From Lineus longissimus (lineage: Eukaryota > Nemertea > Pilidiophora > Heteronemertea > Lineidae): a stretch of DNA of 64,000 nt. The notes beneath the pieces are model-generated. The model did no database searches, had not been told where the DNA came from, and was given only the letters and a program-made list of their open reading frames with translations. The position numbers and the translations under genes are program-made. The stretch is taken from assembly GCF_910592395.1 (NCBI RefSeq), contig NC_088308.1:2232001-2296000 (forward strand), written 5' to 3'. This document shows positions 1 to 12,028 of this stretch, in pieces (within the stretch, counting starts at the first letter, position 1; each line of letters opens with the position of its first letter).

Positions 1-2210
1 AGGAGCAAAAAGCATCCATATTCTGATGGGTTTTACGAGTGGATAGTTCTCGGTCTGCAGAATTTTGTTAAAAATGTACCAAGTGTCAATTTCTGAAGAG
101 TTGTAACTGAATCCATTGTTATAATCAGTTGTTTTAGAAATGTGTGGCTTTTCACATTTGGCCAGGTTATCCTTATCTCCAATTGGGCCCAGTTATTTTT
201 GCCGACCAATGCATATGATTACAGCATCTTGACCTATCATGTCTAAAATCCCTACACATCTTCTAAGAGCTGATAAAAGGGATGTTATGGTCTCACCAAA
301 ATGGCACATGGTCATTCTACATTCCATGTTGCAATTAGGTAATTAGAACAGGTACAAATCTATGTCGACCATTCTGCATGAACAGGGTTAAGGCGTTTGC
401 CATGGATATCAGTCCTGCTTGATTTCAGATGAATTATTCATACAGTTCTCAAGGAAACCAAATAATATTAGGCAGATATTGAAGAAAAAAAAGTGGTGTG
501 GTGGTACGTGACTAGGCTTGGGCTGACCATGCATCTTGGGTGTCGGTTCCTGGGCAGAGAGGTTTTAGCATGTCAAGTAGCACATGATATATTATGGCAA
601 ACTGTGGTCTACCAGCCAGGGTGCTCAGTAGAAAATCTAGAAGAAGTAGAAAATTATTTTAATCGTTGCTTGTTTGTATGTAAAATGCATTGGAGACTGC
701 CGAAGAAGTGCCAGCAGCATTTTGTTAAATAACTTTACTTTTTGGGGGAGGAGCTTCACAAGGTAAGTGTTCACCAACAAGGACTTTTTTAAAGCTAAAA
801 TACAGTCCATCTTTATGAACATGACGAACAGCTAAAGAAGACTGTCACTGCCCTTTTGTCCCTATGATACAACACTTTTTCACTTAATAGAGTGGTAGAG
901 CAAACACAACTCTCACAATAGGAAAAGTATTTCCATCTTTTGAAACACAAAGAGAACAGTTTTGGAAAAAGCTGACAGGGAGCAGCAAAGTTAATGGCAT
1001 CAGTCATGTTACAAAATGAAAACGGTCAAAAAAATTAGCATTCAGACCTGGCAGCGTCTTGGTTTCCTTGCTTTTTCTTGCCTATGAAAAGGGATGCATC
1101 CGAGGAAAAAAATGTCCCTGGCTAAAAGGATGATTACTCTGTCTTCATTGGTTTGAAGAATTACCTCCATGGTTTTTTTGTACATATAAGATTTACCATC
1201 GTTGGCATTAGGGATCACAGAAACGGATTTCTTTCAAGATTTCTGTAAGCCTATAAAGTAAAATAAGCATAATGAAGCATAAAGCTGTATAGGAAACTTT
1301 GCCAACATCATTTGTGATCATATTTTTATCGGAAAATTTGTGAAAAGACTAGGTGTCAGACGCACATATACGATCTTTTTCAAAGGATTTTGCTTTTTCG
1401 AGAGGTAGGGTCTGAAGAGATGACAATTGAGACTCGAGTTGGCATAAATATGTTCCTAAAGCTCTTGGAAACTAATAGAAAGGATGATGGGGAAGCCGAG
1501 GGGCGAGCAAAGAAAAGGGTATGCTAGATTAAAAATCAGCTGTATATACTATTCAATTGCTTGGCAACATTTTTTTTCTTTAAGTAAACTACATGTAATG
1601 CTTCTTGATGGGAATCTGAAAAAGATGTGGGTAGGCCATTATGAGCCATATATATACTCTTTAAGTTTATCATTCTAAGACCGTTTACTCAGTTTTCAAG
1701 TGGACCCCAAAATATGCACATGATTGTTTCTTGATGTTGTCCATTCATCATGTTCAGTTTGTTAGACGGTTAACTTGATAAGATGCAAAAACCATGGTGG
1801 TCAAGATTCATGAATTGATGTAATTATCAAATCCATTTATTCTCCAGACATCTGAAAAAACACAGGGCAATATCCTTTGGTTGGTCTCCACGGGGCCATC
1901 AATGACCAGCAATCTCAATGTTAGTCAATGCTAATCTTGACCACCACTTGTCACTTCCTTAAGAAACCAGAGCTAAAAATACAAGATAAATGTTATCAAC
2001 ATTAGCCCGTGCATACTCTTATGGGACAAGAAAATCTAGTACAGTTGTAAAAGTATCCTGTTAAGGGAATACAATACTCCTGTAACGGAGATAAGAGTTG
2101 CAATGGGCAGAGGAGGCGATTCAGATTTTAAGACATCAAGAATTTCATTTCAATGGTTATTTTCATGAATTGTCAAAAATGGAGGGGAAACAAGAAGACC
2201 AGGTCTACTG
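1..2210. other. noncoding, nothing recognised
   Basis: Mixed AT-rich sequence with only short, unsupported reading frames. No repeat, RNA gene or splice-supported exon was identified. Confidence 0.4.
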
Positions 2211-2283
2211 GTTCAAGCTGGAACCAGGTTGTGTCATTAAAACAGGCCCGAATTTAACAGTTGGTATTGTACTCCCCTCCTAT
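2211..2283 (+). repeat. copy 1 of a ~72-bp dispersed direct repeat
   Basis: It starts GTTCAAGCTGGAACCAGG and ends GTACTCCCCTCCTA. A second copy with few substitutions lies 1.7 kb downstream in the same orientation. Sequence outside the shared core does not match. Confidence 0.7.
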
Positions 2284-5050
2284 GGTGGCAATTTTCAAAT
2301 TCAGGGTCAATTTTTAAATTTCTAAATGAACAGTGTAGTCTTTGAGTGTTGTCTTCATAAGGAGGGTGAACAAGTTTAGTCTTCATGTCCTCAATGAGAT
2401 GTTATTGACCGCCTGAGCCCAGCCTAACCTCGGTCCATTTTCCACCCACCCACCTGATGATTCAGGAGCAGCAGTCATATTGTGTTTGGAATAATGCCAG
2501 CCATCATTTACCATCACTGCTATGGCGATCAATTGGGATAACCCTCACACCTGACAAGAAGCTCATTGGTGGAGTCGCCTGTTGATTGTGACCTTGAATG
2601 TCTGGGGCGCCGCAAATATTTTTGCAAATTTTCTTGATTCAGGAACTAATTGCCAATTGTTCCAACGGTATTTAATTACTTACGAAGTAATTGCATGCCT
2701 GGTTAATTAATTTGTGACTATAAAAAGTGATCGGTATATTGTCTTGTAGGTAATCACATTGTCTTTAACCCTTTTGGACTGTTGCCTTTGTAACTTAATC
2801 GTCCTGCAGTTTCACTTCTTGGTTAGTCAATATACCTTCAGTTTTGAATATGCAGCTGCGTTGGCTTCCACCACACACCTCATTGCACAAGAGAGTATAA
2901 TCATTACAACATAAAAAACCTTCCTGCTCCTGTATTTGCCTATAAATCACGCCAAATGACACGAAAACAGCTACAACTCGACTTTCGTCTCCTGCACAGA
3001 AAAAAATCCATTAGTTGTGATAGCCCGAAATTGGCTAAATGGTTATCAAATCACCGCAGTTTGAGGTCCTTCATTCAATAGATCTTCTGCAGCACAAAAA
3101 ACGCCGCACAAAAAATGACCGAGTCGCGCGTATAAGTTGCTAATTATCTGAATATAGCCTCGATGTAGAGCATCCTGTGACGAAGAGCTTGAGTTGATTC
3201 GATGCCAATCATATTTCCGCGTAAGAACACGATGAATTACGCATCTGTTGTCTGCCCGGAGTGTCAATGTTTTTCTTGTATTTTTTCTGCGTCTGCTCTT
3301 GAGTGGAGTGGAGTGGAATGGCTGCACAATGCTACTATTGGTGTGCAGTGTTCAATCAGTGAGTGGACGCAATAATGCCATCATGTTTTTTGCTGCTTCA
3401 TCTTTGATGGGTGATTATGAAAACATTGCTGGGTCATTGTGCAATGATAATCAAATAACCCAAGGGTGTTCGCCGTTTGCCGAGGACGGACGTAACATTA
3501 TGACTGCTGCACGGGTGTGTGTGTCAAAAAACTAAAAAGGGGGAGTTTGTGTTTGAGTTTACTATTTCGGCTCCCTTTGATTTAATGAGGTGTAGGCTAT
3601 TTGCATCCGCTAGGGGAAAATCAAGCAGGGAAAAGGGACAGAAATTCGGATGGAATTAAACTTACCAAAATGTGAAGTTCATCTACATAACAGGGAGCGT
3701 AGGGAAGGCAAGTCTGCCAGACTGTCAAATTGGCCTGTTTATACCAAAAGTTATGAGACTGCAATAACCGATTCATAAGAAGTTACAGAAGTTTTGGAAA
3801 TTGATTATTATGAATTCTTGTCTTGAGAGTAATGACAGGCCGAAGTAATTCCAGAGGAGGAGTAATATGTTGAATAATCAATAGAAAAAAGGCCTAGGTT
3901 CGAGCTGGAACCAGGGTGTGTCATTAAAACAGACCCGAATATAACAGTTGGTATGGTACTCCCCTCCTAATACCCTCAGTACCTTTTTGTTTAGGCTGCC
4001 AGAATCTATGTTGAGTCCACTTTAAGCATTAATTGCTGCAACTTGTATAATGCTGTGTCCAATTCAGTTGGCTATACAGGGGCACCTGTACGAAAGGATC
4101 TTACATGAAATAGGCCAATATTTCTGCAATGTACTCATTGCTTTTGACAATTTGAAACTTTTAATGAGGAAGCTCCAAACTTCTTTAAATTTAGAAAACA
4201 TCTAATTTCTCTGAAAAAAGCAACCTCATTAGTCTCCTTGCAGTTTTCAATTTCATAACAAATTTATTCACCTTATGTCGCATCCAGTGTTTTCTTGGCT
4301 CGTTAGTCTTTGGTGAAATCTTACCAGGCTAGTTAGCCCATGTCTCAAACGTCCAGTTGATGTTAATTTTCTCCCAAATTAAGTTGCCATGGAGACACGC
4401 TTTTATTGCGATGACGACATGTAACAAGGAGAAAATGTCAGTGTGTCATAAAATGTCAGTGTGTCATACTCTTCTTTGGGTCTTGAAGGACATTTATTCC
4501 TAATTGATGACAATTTAAACTTGTTAAATCTCAGTTAAATTTATTGCTTAATTGCTGAATCTGAAAAGTAGTGTCAGGTTTTACTCTTTGCAGGTCCAGA
4601 GAAGTGATATGAAATACTATAAAGGCCTTGCTAGGTTCATTAGCCCTGTCGGAAGATATGGTGATGAGCAGTAAAGCCTCAAGAAAGGAGAGGTTGGCCC
4701 TGTTATCTGTCCCTTAAGTCGACCTGATTCATTTTTGCATCTAAAGCCGCGCTCAGACAATGTGGGCTGGCTTGCCTGTTTTTTTTTAGACTTTGATGAC
4801 CTGAAACATGGTTTCTTCTCATAAGCTACGATATTGGTTGCAAAGATGTAGTTCAGTTTTTTCTGATAATCCTTTCTGAATCATCTGGCATTCTGCTTCT
4901 TAACCTGCTCAAGTTTCTCTCCTGAGAAGTTGCTTTGTGGCCTTGCTGTTGGGTGCCATTTGCTGAGTGCTGCTACGGATGGTCACCAGTAGAGGTTATT
5001 GGCGTATTGTGGAATCGGTCTTAGGGAGTTGGACTTCATAAGAAGTTACT
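2284..5050. other. noncoding spacer
   Basis: Apart from the second copy of the 72-bp repeat there is no recognisable feature. A homeodomain-type TAATTA-rich patch (GGTTAATTAATTTG) occurs near 2,700. Confidence 0.35.
3898..3969 (+). repeat. copy 2 of the ~72-bp dispersed direct repeat
   Basis: It starts GTTCGAGCTGGAACCAGG and ends GTACTCCCCTCCTA, aligning without gaps over most of its length to the copy at 2,211. It is probably a fragment of an interspersed element. Confidence 0.7.
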
Positions 5051-5551
5051 CTAGTTTACAAGGAATCATTGTTTTATGTCCACCACCACCACCACCATCA
5101 CCCCCAATTCAAAGTTCAGGGTCACATTTCTCTAGTTTACAAGGAATCATGGTTTTATGTCCACCACCACCACCATTATCACCCCCAATTCAAAGTTCAG
5201 GGTCACATTTCTCTAGTTTACAAGGAATCATGGTTTCCATCACCATCACCCCCAATTCAAAGTCCAGGGTCACATTTCTCTAGTTTACAAGGAATCATGG
5301 TTTTATGTCCACCACCACCACCACCACCACCACCACCACCACCATCACCCCCAATTCAAAGTTCAGGGTCACATTTCTCTAGTTTACAAGGAATCATGGT
5401 TTTATGTCCACCACCACCACCACCACCACCACCATCACCCCCAATTCAAAGTTCAGGGTCACATTTCTCTAGTTTACAAGGAATCATGGTTTTATGTCCA
5501 TCACCACCACCACCACCATCACCCCCAATTCAAAGTTCAGGGTCACATTTT
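5051..5551 (+). repeat. compound minisatellite, ~81-bp unit with embedded (CCA)n, six copies
   Basis: The phrase CTAGTTTACAAGGAATCAT begins units at 5,051, 5,132, 5,213, 5,280, 5,379 and 5,469. Each unit carries a (CCA/CAC)n run of different length followed by ATCACCCCCAATTC. Most length differences are multiples of three, which keeps several frames open; one unit has lost about 14 bases. The array ends where the last unit runs into unique sequence. Confidence 0.92.
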
Positions 5552-7229
5552 GATTCAAATTCATTGAGGGTCTTTCACATTCTTTTTCGGAATTAAATTT
5601 GTTTGTTGGTGGTCTTATAGGGTTAAGTGGTTATAAATACAACTGTATGTTTAAGATGGTGACATCTCCGAAAATGGCAGTGCTTGTCACTTCGGGTTTG
5701 ACATGTTCGTGATCTTGCATATTATATTATCACCCGCGCCACTGCATGCTGTACATCAAGTCTGATTGCATATTGAGCAGTAAACCCAATCACTTTGCTG
5801 ATGTAGCATGCCGTCCCAGATCAATAGGATTCGACAATATCGATTCAGAGTTATATATGTGGTCCATTCACAATGTAAGTATATCACATACAGGCCCTGA
5901 AGACTATTATTTGGTTAACAATGCGCTATACAGGGCGGTGTAATGGATTTTCGCTGCTCAATTCTCTTGTGTCGAGAAGTGAAATAGGAAATGATCAAGT
6001 AGCGTGCAGGAATGCTAAGCTAGATCATTGATTCGGTAGCTGGTCGCTGTAAATCGGGTAACATTTGCAAAGCTGAACATCTTTCATTTGCAGTTTTCTG
6101 TAATAATTCACAGGTGCCTTCCCAAGAATCGATGATAAATGATAAAAATTGCGATAAAAATACCTCCTTTGCACTGCACTTTGAAATAAAATTTAAAACA
6201 TACTGTGAGTATCCAAAGTGTGGTGAAATCCATCATGTGCAAATGCTCTACATGCCCAAATCATAATGGCTGGTGGTGCAATAATATAATTAGGACTTAC
6301 ACTGCGCAGATCATATGTAAACAATGTTGACAGGGGGACTGAGCCTTAAATAGCCTAGATATATAATTATAATCTCATCTCACATTTTGTTCTGAGAGAA
6401 ATAATCTGATATAGAACACGCAACTCCAACACTCTAAATCATATCAGCCTCTTGCTACAATCAAGAAACTCATTCAATTACTGTTGAATAGCATGTTGCA
6501 CTTTATATGCAGGACATGAAAATGGTTTTATTTGCTTCGAATGACATTAATCATATCCATAAAGAGACATCCAGTTATTCCGACCTCTCAAGTCTACATT
6601 CAATTGCATAATGCTCCGGTGACTTTTAATGGCAACATTCCGGCAGCAGCCGATTTGTGGTTGCATGACTACTGGCTTTTTATGCAGCAAATTATTTTGA
6701 CTTTGACTTTGAAGTCTTGGTTTCTACGTATTACTAGGTATCACCCGTATCTTCAAACTTTGGAATGAATGTTGGTCTTTGCATTCAACACTCATTTTGT
6801 CCCATGCGACTTGATTTTCAGCCTATAAGATGGAGGCCTGCAAACTCTGGTGAAAGAAGAAATATTAGTATACTTAATAAACTGAGTTGATTCTTTGAGA
6901 GTGACTGGTACCTTCTGAATACGACAGTCCTACTTCCCCTTACCAAATCAATCAAAACATTTAAATGAAAAACCCGACACACATCTGAAATCACTTGAGA
7001 TGGGGATGTCATTAGTGCTACATCATGGAAATTCCCTCGAGGGTCAGACAAAATGGATACCTCGGGTCGTGTGCATGTTCCCTTGTTTGTCATGATGGAT
7101 ATTGGCGGCCGACCGATCTGTCCATCTATCGGACACCTCATTCCCAATATTTTGACAGGTCAGCTAATGATGAACATATTCACTTGGTATTTTGTGGAAA
7201 TGGGTTGAAATTACTTATCAAGCTATTTT
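5552..7229. other. noncoding spacer
   Basis: No gene, RNA or repeat was recognised. Reading frames are short and have no splice or composition support. Confidence 0.35.
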
Positions 7230-7535
7230 AGTGACTGAAAGTTGAAAAAAAATTTAAGTCCAAAAATTTTTCACTTGTTTTTTTTCTGCTCAAAATGAAC
7301 CAACATCATCAGTCCCTAAACATTTTGGACTTTGAAAAAATTTCAAAATTTTGTACTGACTGAAAGTTGAAAAAATTTCTAAGTCCAAATGAAAATTTCT
7401 AAGTCCAGATTTTTTTTCACTACTTTTTTTTTCTGCTCAAAATGAAGCAACATCATCAGTCCCAAAACTTTTTTGTCTTTGAAATTTTTCAAAATTTTGA
7501 CTTTTTTTCTGCGAACCCTTACCCTTACCAAGTAT
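7230..7535 (-). repeat. AT-rich dispersed repeat, copy A (minus orientation)
   Basis: There are two tandem units. Each contains, on the minus strand, TTGGACTT, a poly-A-rich stretch, GGGACTGATGATGTTG and TTCATTTTGAGCAGAAAA. It ends with minus-strand GGTAAGGGTAAGGGTT followed by CAGAAAAAAAGTCAAAATTTTG. The same combination recurs in the copy at 34.6 kb. Confidence 0.75.
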
Positions 7536-10500
7536 GGCGTATACTTGTTTGTGTTAAATAGTCTGTGGTAAGTAGTCTGACATTAAAAATGTAGTTGCAC
7601 GACATGCCACTTTCCACTTCTGATTCCCAGCGATATGTAGTTACTGCGTGACACCATCATTGACCAACCGTGAATAACACGGGTGGATTCTTTCACAACA
7701 GTGCATGAGTAAGTGATCGTAAAACCATGTTTTCTCGGCATCAGCATCAATGAGTAGATTTCCTGCTAGAAAATCATGCAGAAATATCTTAAATACCTTC
7801 ATGACAAAACACCGACCATTTCTGCACGACAGTCACGATACAGGCATTTCTAAAAGTAAATTCATGTATTTCCTACATTATTTCTACTGGTATGCGATTC
7901 TGCCAACAATAATGTTACTTACAAACGCACACCACTCAAGTAAATTCTTGCTGCTTCTGTTCTCGATGCTATTTTTAACAGGTACGGCTTTCATGCAGAC
8001 AACCAGTCTTAGCTTCAATAGTAACAATTCAATAGCCGTGTTTTTTTCCAATCCCGGTCGAAGTCCTTATGTGTCAACTGTCAGTCAGCGATTTTCATCT
8101 CAATTTAGTTTTTTACCTTGGGCCTCTAAGATAGTATTTTCTTCAACGTTTTTGTAATCATGCAAAAAATAGTGCGCACAAAATCGATATTGTGATATTG
8201 ATGTGGTTACATAAGACTCTGGAGATTGGAAGCCTTATAGGCAGTTGAAACATCAGTGACTGGCACCTCTGCGGTCCTGTGTTTGATTTCCGATCGGTAC
8301 TTAAATTATTCAAAAAGTTGAATGTAGGAGATACATCATGCTATTTTCTGTCTCATTATTTCATGCTTACTCTAACAACATGCATTTCCCAACACAGAAA
8401 TAATTAGGATGAATTTTCACATCGCTGTTTGATCTACGAGTCTGAGGGCACTTCCTTCACCAATTTCCTTATACGTCTCAGCATTGTTGAACGCCATCAA
8501 AACGAACCAGTGATGGCTAAGTAATTTACGTCTGCCAAGATCGCAATTCCAACACAGCGACTTCAATCCCGACGGGATCGAGTCCTCCGATCGTCTAGGT
8601 GTCGTGGCCATATCCTCACAAATTGATGAGAGTGCCATCGTCATTCATCATCGAATCGAAGCATTTTCAAAAGTGAAGTTGAAAATTATGCGTCTGTAGC
8701 GCTAGATGAACCATGTGAAGTATTTTAGATATGAATTTCTTGGTGTGTTCAGCAACATTGTTGACATGAGTGTGATATATTCTGACAATGATTTGGTTCT
8801 CATGCCATGACAAGTTCCTCACAATGTGCTCAAATAAGATGAAATTTCATTAACTTCTCTATTTCTAATGGATACTGTTACATTATTACACATGAATGGT
8901 ACATTATGCTTTTCAAGGTGTTATAAGTATTGTCGTCTGCCCCCTATCTTCTGCTTCCTTGGTTTTAATGTTTACTTTCTTTCCATTGAGTAACTTTGAA
9001 AGCATTTCACTCAAATTGAAAGTCACAATGGCAAATTCTTATGTATTTTGATGTCTTTATATCATCCTTCAGTAAATATGAATATATTTCATTAATATTT
9101 GAAAGTATTTTCTGCTCCCCTTATATATGGTTTGACATAAAACTTTCACAAAGAACTTTAAAGATATTTTGAACAATTTTCAAGAGAACTTTGGTCATCT
9201 AGAATCCATTTTGTTGGAAATTGAACTCATGGTGGCATGACCTGAAGCATTGATGTACCTTGCTATGTTATTACTCATTGATTGAAATTTGATGATTTCA
9301 TCGCATGGTCTTCTGCTATTGTCATCCACTACCTATCTTCTGCTCCAAATCCAAACGTCTGCTCAAAGCATTACAATAAAAACGATCACATTTCAAAGGT
9401 TTTGCCTTGTAATATAAAATTGTTATGGTATATGATGATCTCAAATTGATTCAAAATGGCTGGTTGCATTATCGACTTTGTGTGGGGCTATCGGGTTTTG
9501 TACAATTTGAAGAAAACATATGGGTGGCTGATGTCAAGGTTAAGGTCAAGGTCATTGGTGGATGGAGTTGCTGTGACCATGGTCAAGGTCATCAAAGGTT
9601 CAAGTTGGGGGTTATAGTCTCATATCAACTAGCGGAGGTGATCATCCAACTTCGCATTTAAACCCCCGACTATCCTGAAACCTTTCAGTAAAACTCGATG
9701 AGCTTCTCATTCAGCACGACAATCTGAGCATTTCTAACAGGTATCCTGACTTTGGGGTTCGAACCAGGGGCCAAGCATGTGGGTCACTAGCCTACATTTG
9801 GTTTCTCTTCTCTCTTCATTATGGACGAATACTTCAACATTCCATTCCATGTAAATCACTAAAACAGAACTGGTAGAAAATGTTCTCTGCCTCAAAAATA
9901 TATCAGTTACTGATAGCATTCCATCCTCTGGCACTGGTTATGAAAGCAGGACTATAAGGATTGCCCCAAAGATATCTAGTTCACAGAAGTAGCCGTGCTA
10001 CAAAAAGTAAACAGGCACCGAAAATAATCCGCATTGATTTTTTTGGACAAAAATAGTAATATGGGTGATTGAGATCGACTGTGATCAGATGTGATGTCTC
10101 AATTGGTGCGGCAGGCCATATTGGTAATATGATCAGGGAGGAGATGGAAAACATGTTGAGTGCAGTGCTGAGGAACAGATGTACTTTGAAATCATTGCTA
10201 AAAGGTCAATGATCAGGCCTCTGATATGGATACAAACAAGGATTCATTAGGAGATGCATACTTGATACAAGTCATTGGTCTGATCACGGACATCTTAGAA
10301 ATGATTTTGCTGTAGGTGAATGTTGGGTTCCTTTGAATACATTTGACACAGTGGGTTTTTTCAATCCAAAAAATCTCTTTGCTCCTTTTCACCTCTGTGA
10401 TTAGTTTAGGAAGAACCACTTTTAGCCTAATGAGGACACTGAAAAAAATGGGTTTCAGGCACATTTCGGCACAGAAAGTGGTTCGATGTGCTGACTGCCC

Positions 10501-11023
10501 CAAGGGAAACTCGCCACCACTGCCTACCCACCCCACCCCACCTATATGACCCATCTCCTATCTCACCCAGCACAGCGAAATAAGATGATGAGCAACTCGG
10601 TTAGTTGAATGTCGTGTCTTGCACTGGAAAAGCATCATCTCAAAATAGAGCAAAGTATATGCATGTCAGGCAGCCAGGAGGCTGACACACATATTCAAAC
10701 CTTTTGATTACTCCATGTCTTGACATTTCCGCTTTGGTCCCATCAATTCTGTGGCTCGGTTTAAAAATCATCAACGCTGCCGACGTAACCCCAGCGACCA
10801 AAACCAGGCGATCTAATTTATTTTCTAAGTGGATTTGATGTCGTCGTCAGTAAATCAGTCTCGCCGAGCGAGATGTATGCCAAGGCCATACACCGTCTGT
10901 CTCGATATTGCTGTTGGTTCAGTGGCATATCCTGCAGACGTTGCTGCAACATAGTAGCATGTGATTTCGTCAGAAACAAGAGAATCTTGTAATTGGATGC
11001 TGCGAAACCTGTCAGGCATGAAA
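7536..11023. other. noncoding spacer with a nuclear-receptor-like site cluster
   Basis: No supported gene. A 135-codon frame at 7,750-8,157 has no recognisable domain. The only notable element is a cluster of TCAAGGTCA words near 9,550. Confidence 0.35.
9546..9591 (+). promoter_or_regulatory. two TCAAGGTCA sites (NR5A/ERR-type)
   Basis: Exact TCAAGGTCA occurs at 9,546-9,554 and 9,583-9,591, with AAGGTTAAGGTCA just upstream. This is the extended half-site bound by monomeric NR5A (FTZ-F1/SF-1) and ERR receptors. The local sequence is also repeat-like, so function is uncertain. Confidence 0.3.
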
Positions 11024-11510
11024 GGCAAGGCCATAGATGAGGCTGAAGGAGTTTGCCCTGTGAATGGGGACGACTGGGTCATTCACTCAGAAATCATGCG
11101 TGAAGGGCAAGGTCTTAGATGAGGCTGATGGAGTTTGCCCTGTGAATGGGGACAACTGGGTCATTCACTCAGAAATCATGCGTGAAGGGCAAGGTCTTAG
11201 ATGAGGCTGATGGAGTTTGCCCTGTGAATGGGGACAACTGGGTCATTCACTCAGAAATCATGCGTGAAGGGCAAGGTCTTAGATGAGGCTGATGGAGTTT
11301 GCCCTGTAAATGGGGACAACTGGGTCATTCACTCAGAAATCAGGCATGAAGGGCAAGGTCTTAGATGAGGCTGATGGAGTTTGTCCTGTGAATGGGGACA
11401 GCTGGGTCATTCACTCAGAAATCTATCAGGCATAAAGGGCAATGTAGTGTGATAGAGTTTGTTCTGTGAAGGGGGACTTTTATTTTAAGTCATTCACTTT
11501 GAAACCATAC
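11024..11510 (+). repeat. 82-bp tandem array, about five full copies plus degenerate ends
   Basis: Units begin GGCAAGG at 11,024, 11,106, 11,188, 11,270 and 11,352, exactly 82 bases apart. A sixth begins at 11,438 after a 4-base insertion and decays. The internal copies are almost identical, indicating recent expansion or homogenisation. The array lies about 0.5 kb before the zinc-finger coding exon, in the presumed intron or promoter. Confidence 0.93.
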
Positions 11511-12000
11511 ATGGCAGTGTCAGTCATATTTCGCACTTGCGGGGAGATTTGCCAAACATGGGAAATTAATGCAGAGCTGTTTATTGGTGACCATAGCTGG
11601 TTGTTGATGCCATAAATAATAAAGATGGTGAGGAATATATATCTTGGTCAAGATGCAGTAGTGGAGGGGCTTCAGCCCAAGCCATGCCCCACTCTCAACA
11701 GAAATCGATTCTAGATACCAGTATAGATTACCAGATCTTCCAAGCAAGTTCTGACATGCATTGTAATTTACTATTTGATGGATTTTCTATATCTAACTAT
11801 ATGAATATATTTTTGTGTTTATCTTATGGCAGTGGTATGATTCTTTGATTGTGCATGCCAAGTACAAAATTATCCCTATTTCATTAAGATAATTGTTCAT
11901 GCATATCTGAAGGAAGCCCTAATGTGATAATCACGTGTTTCAGAAAGTTGGTTCAATATCATTGTTTCTCAGTTATTACAATTAGATCCTAAAGTTTTGT
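11511..12000. other. presumed intron upstream of the zinc-finger coding exon
   Basis: No coding signal. It ends in the polypyrimidine tract of the acceptor. A promoter inside this segment cannot be excluded. Confidence 0.4.
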
Positions 12001-12018
12001 TTTTGTTGTCTTTTTCAG
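12001..12018 (+). other. 3' splice acceptor before the coding exon of the zinc-finger gene
   Basis: A T-rich tract ending in TTTTTCAG precedes the exon that carries the start codon. It shows that the gene is spliced in its 5' UTR and rules out the TTG located just downstream as a start. Confidence 0.75.
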
Positions 12019-12028
12019 ATTGTGTGAG

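Noticed and set aside
5069-5596. 175-codon frame with poly-Pro and poly-His
   Set aside because: It reads through the CCA-bearing minisatellite; there is no start context, splice or domain support.
7750-8157. 135-codon frame with hydrophobic stretches
   Set aside because: No recognised family, no signal of conservation or splicing; AT-rich hydrophobic translation is expected by chance.
9745-9775. tRNA B-box-like GGGTTCGAACCAGGG
   Set aside because: No matching A box, anticodon stem or acceptor stem on either strand; at most a tRNA-derived SINE remnant.
12020-12028. start of the zinc-finger protein nine bases upstream at a TTG
   Set aside because: TTG is not used here: the ATG in GAGATGG follows three codons later and fits eukaryotic initiation.
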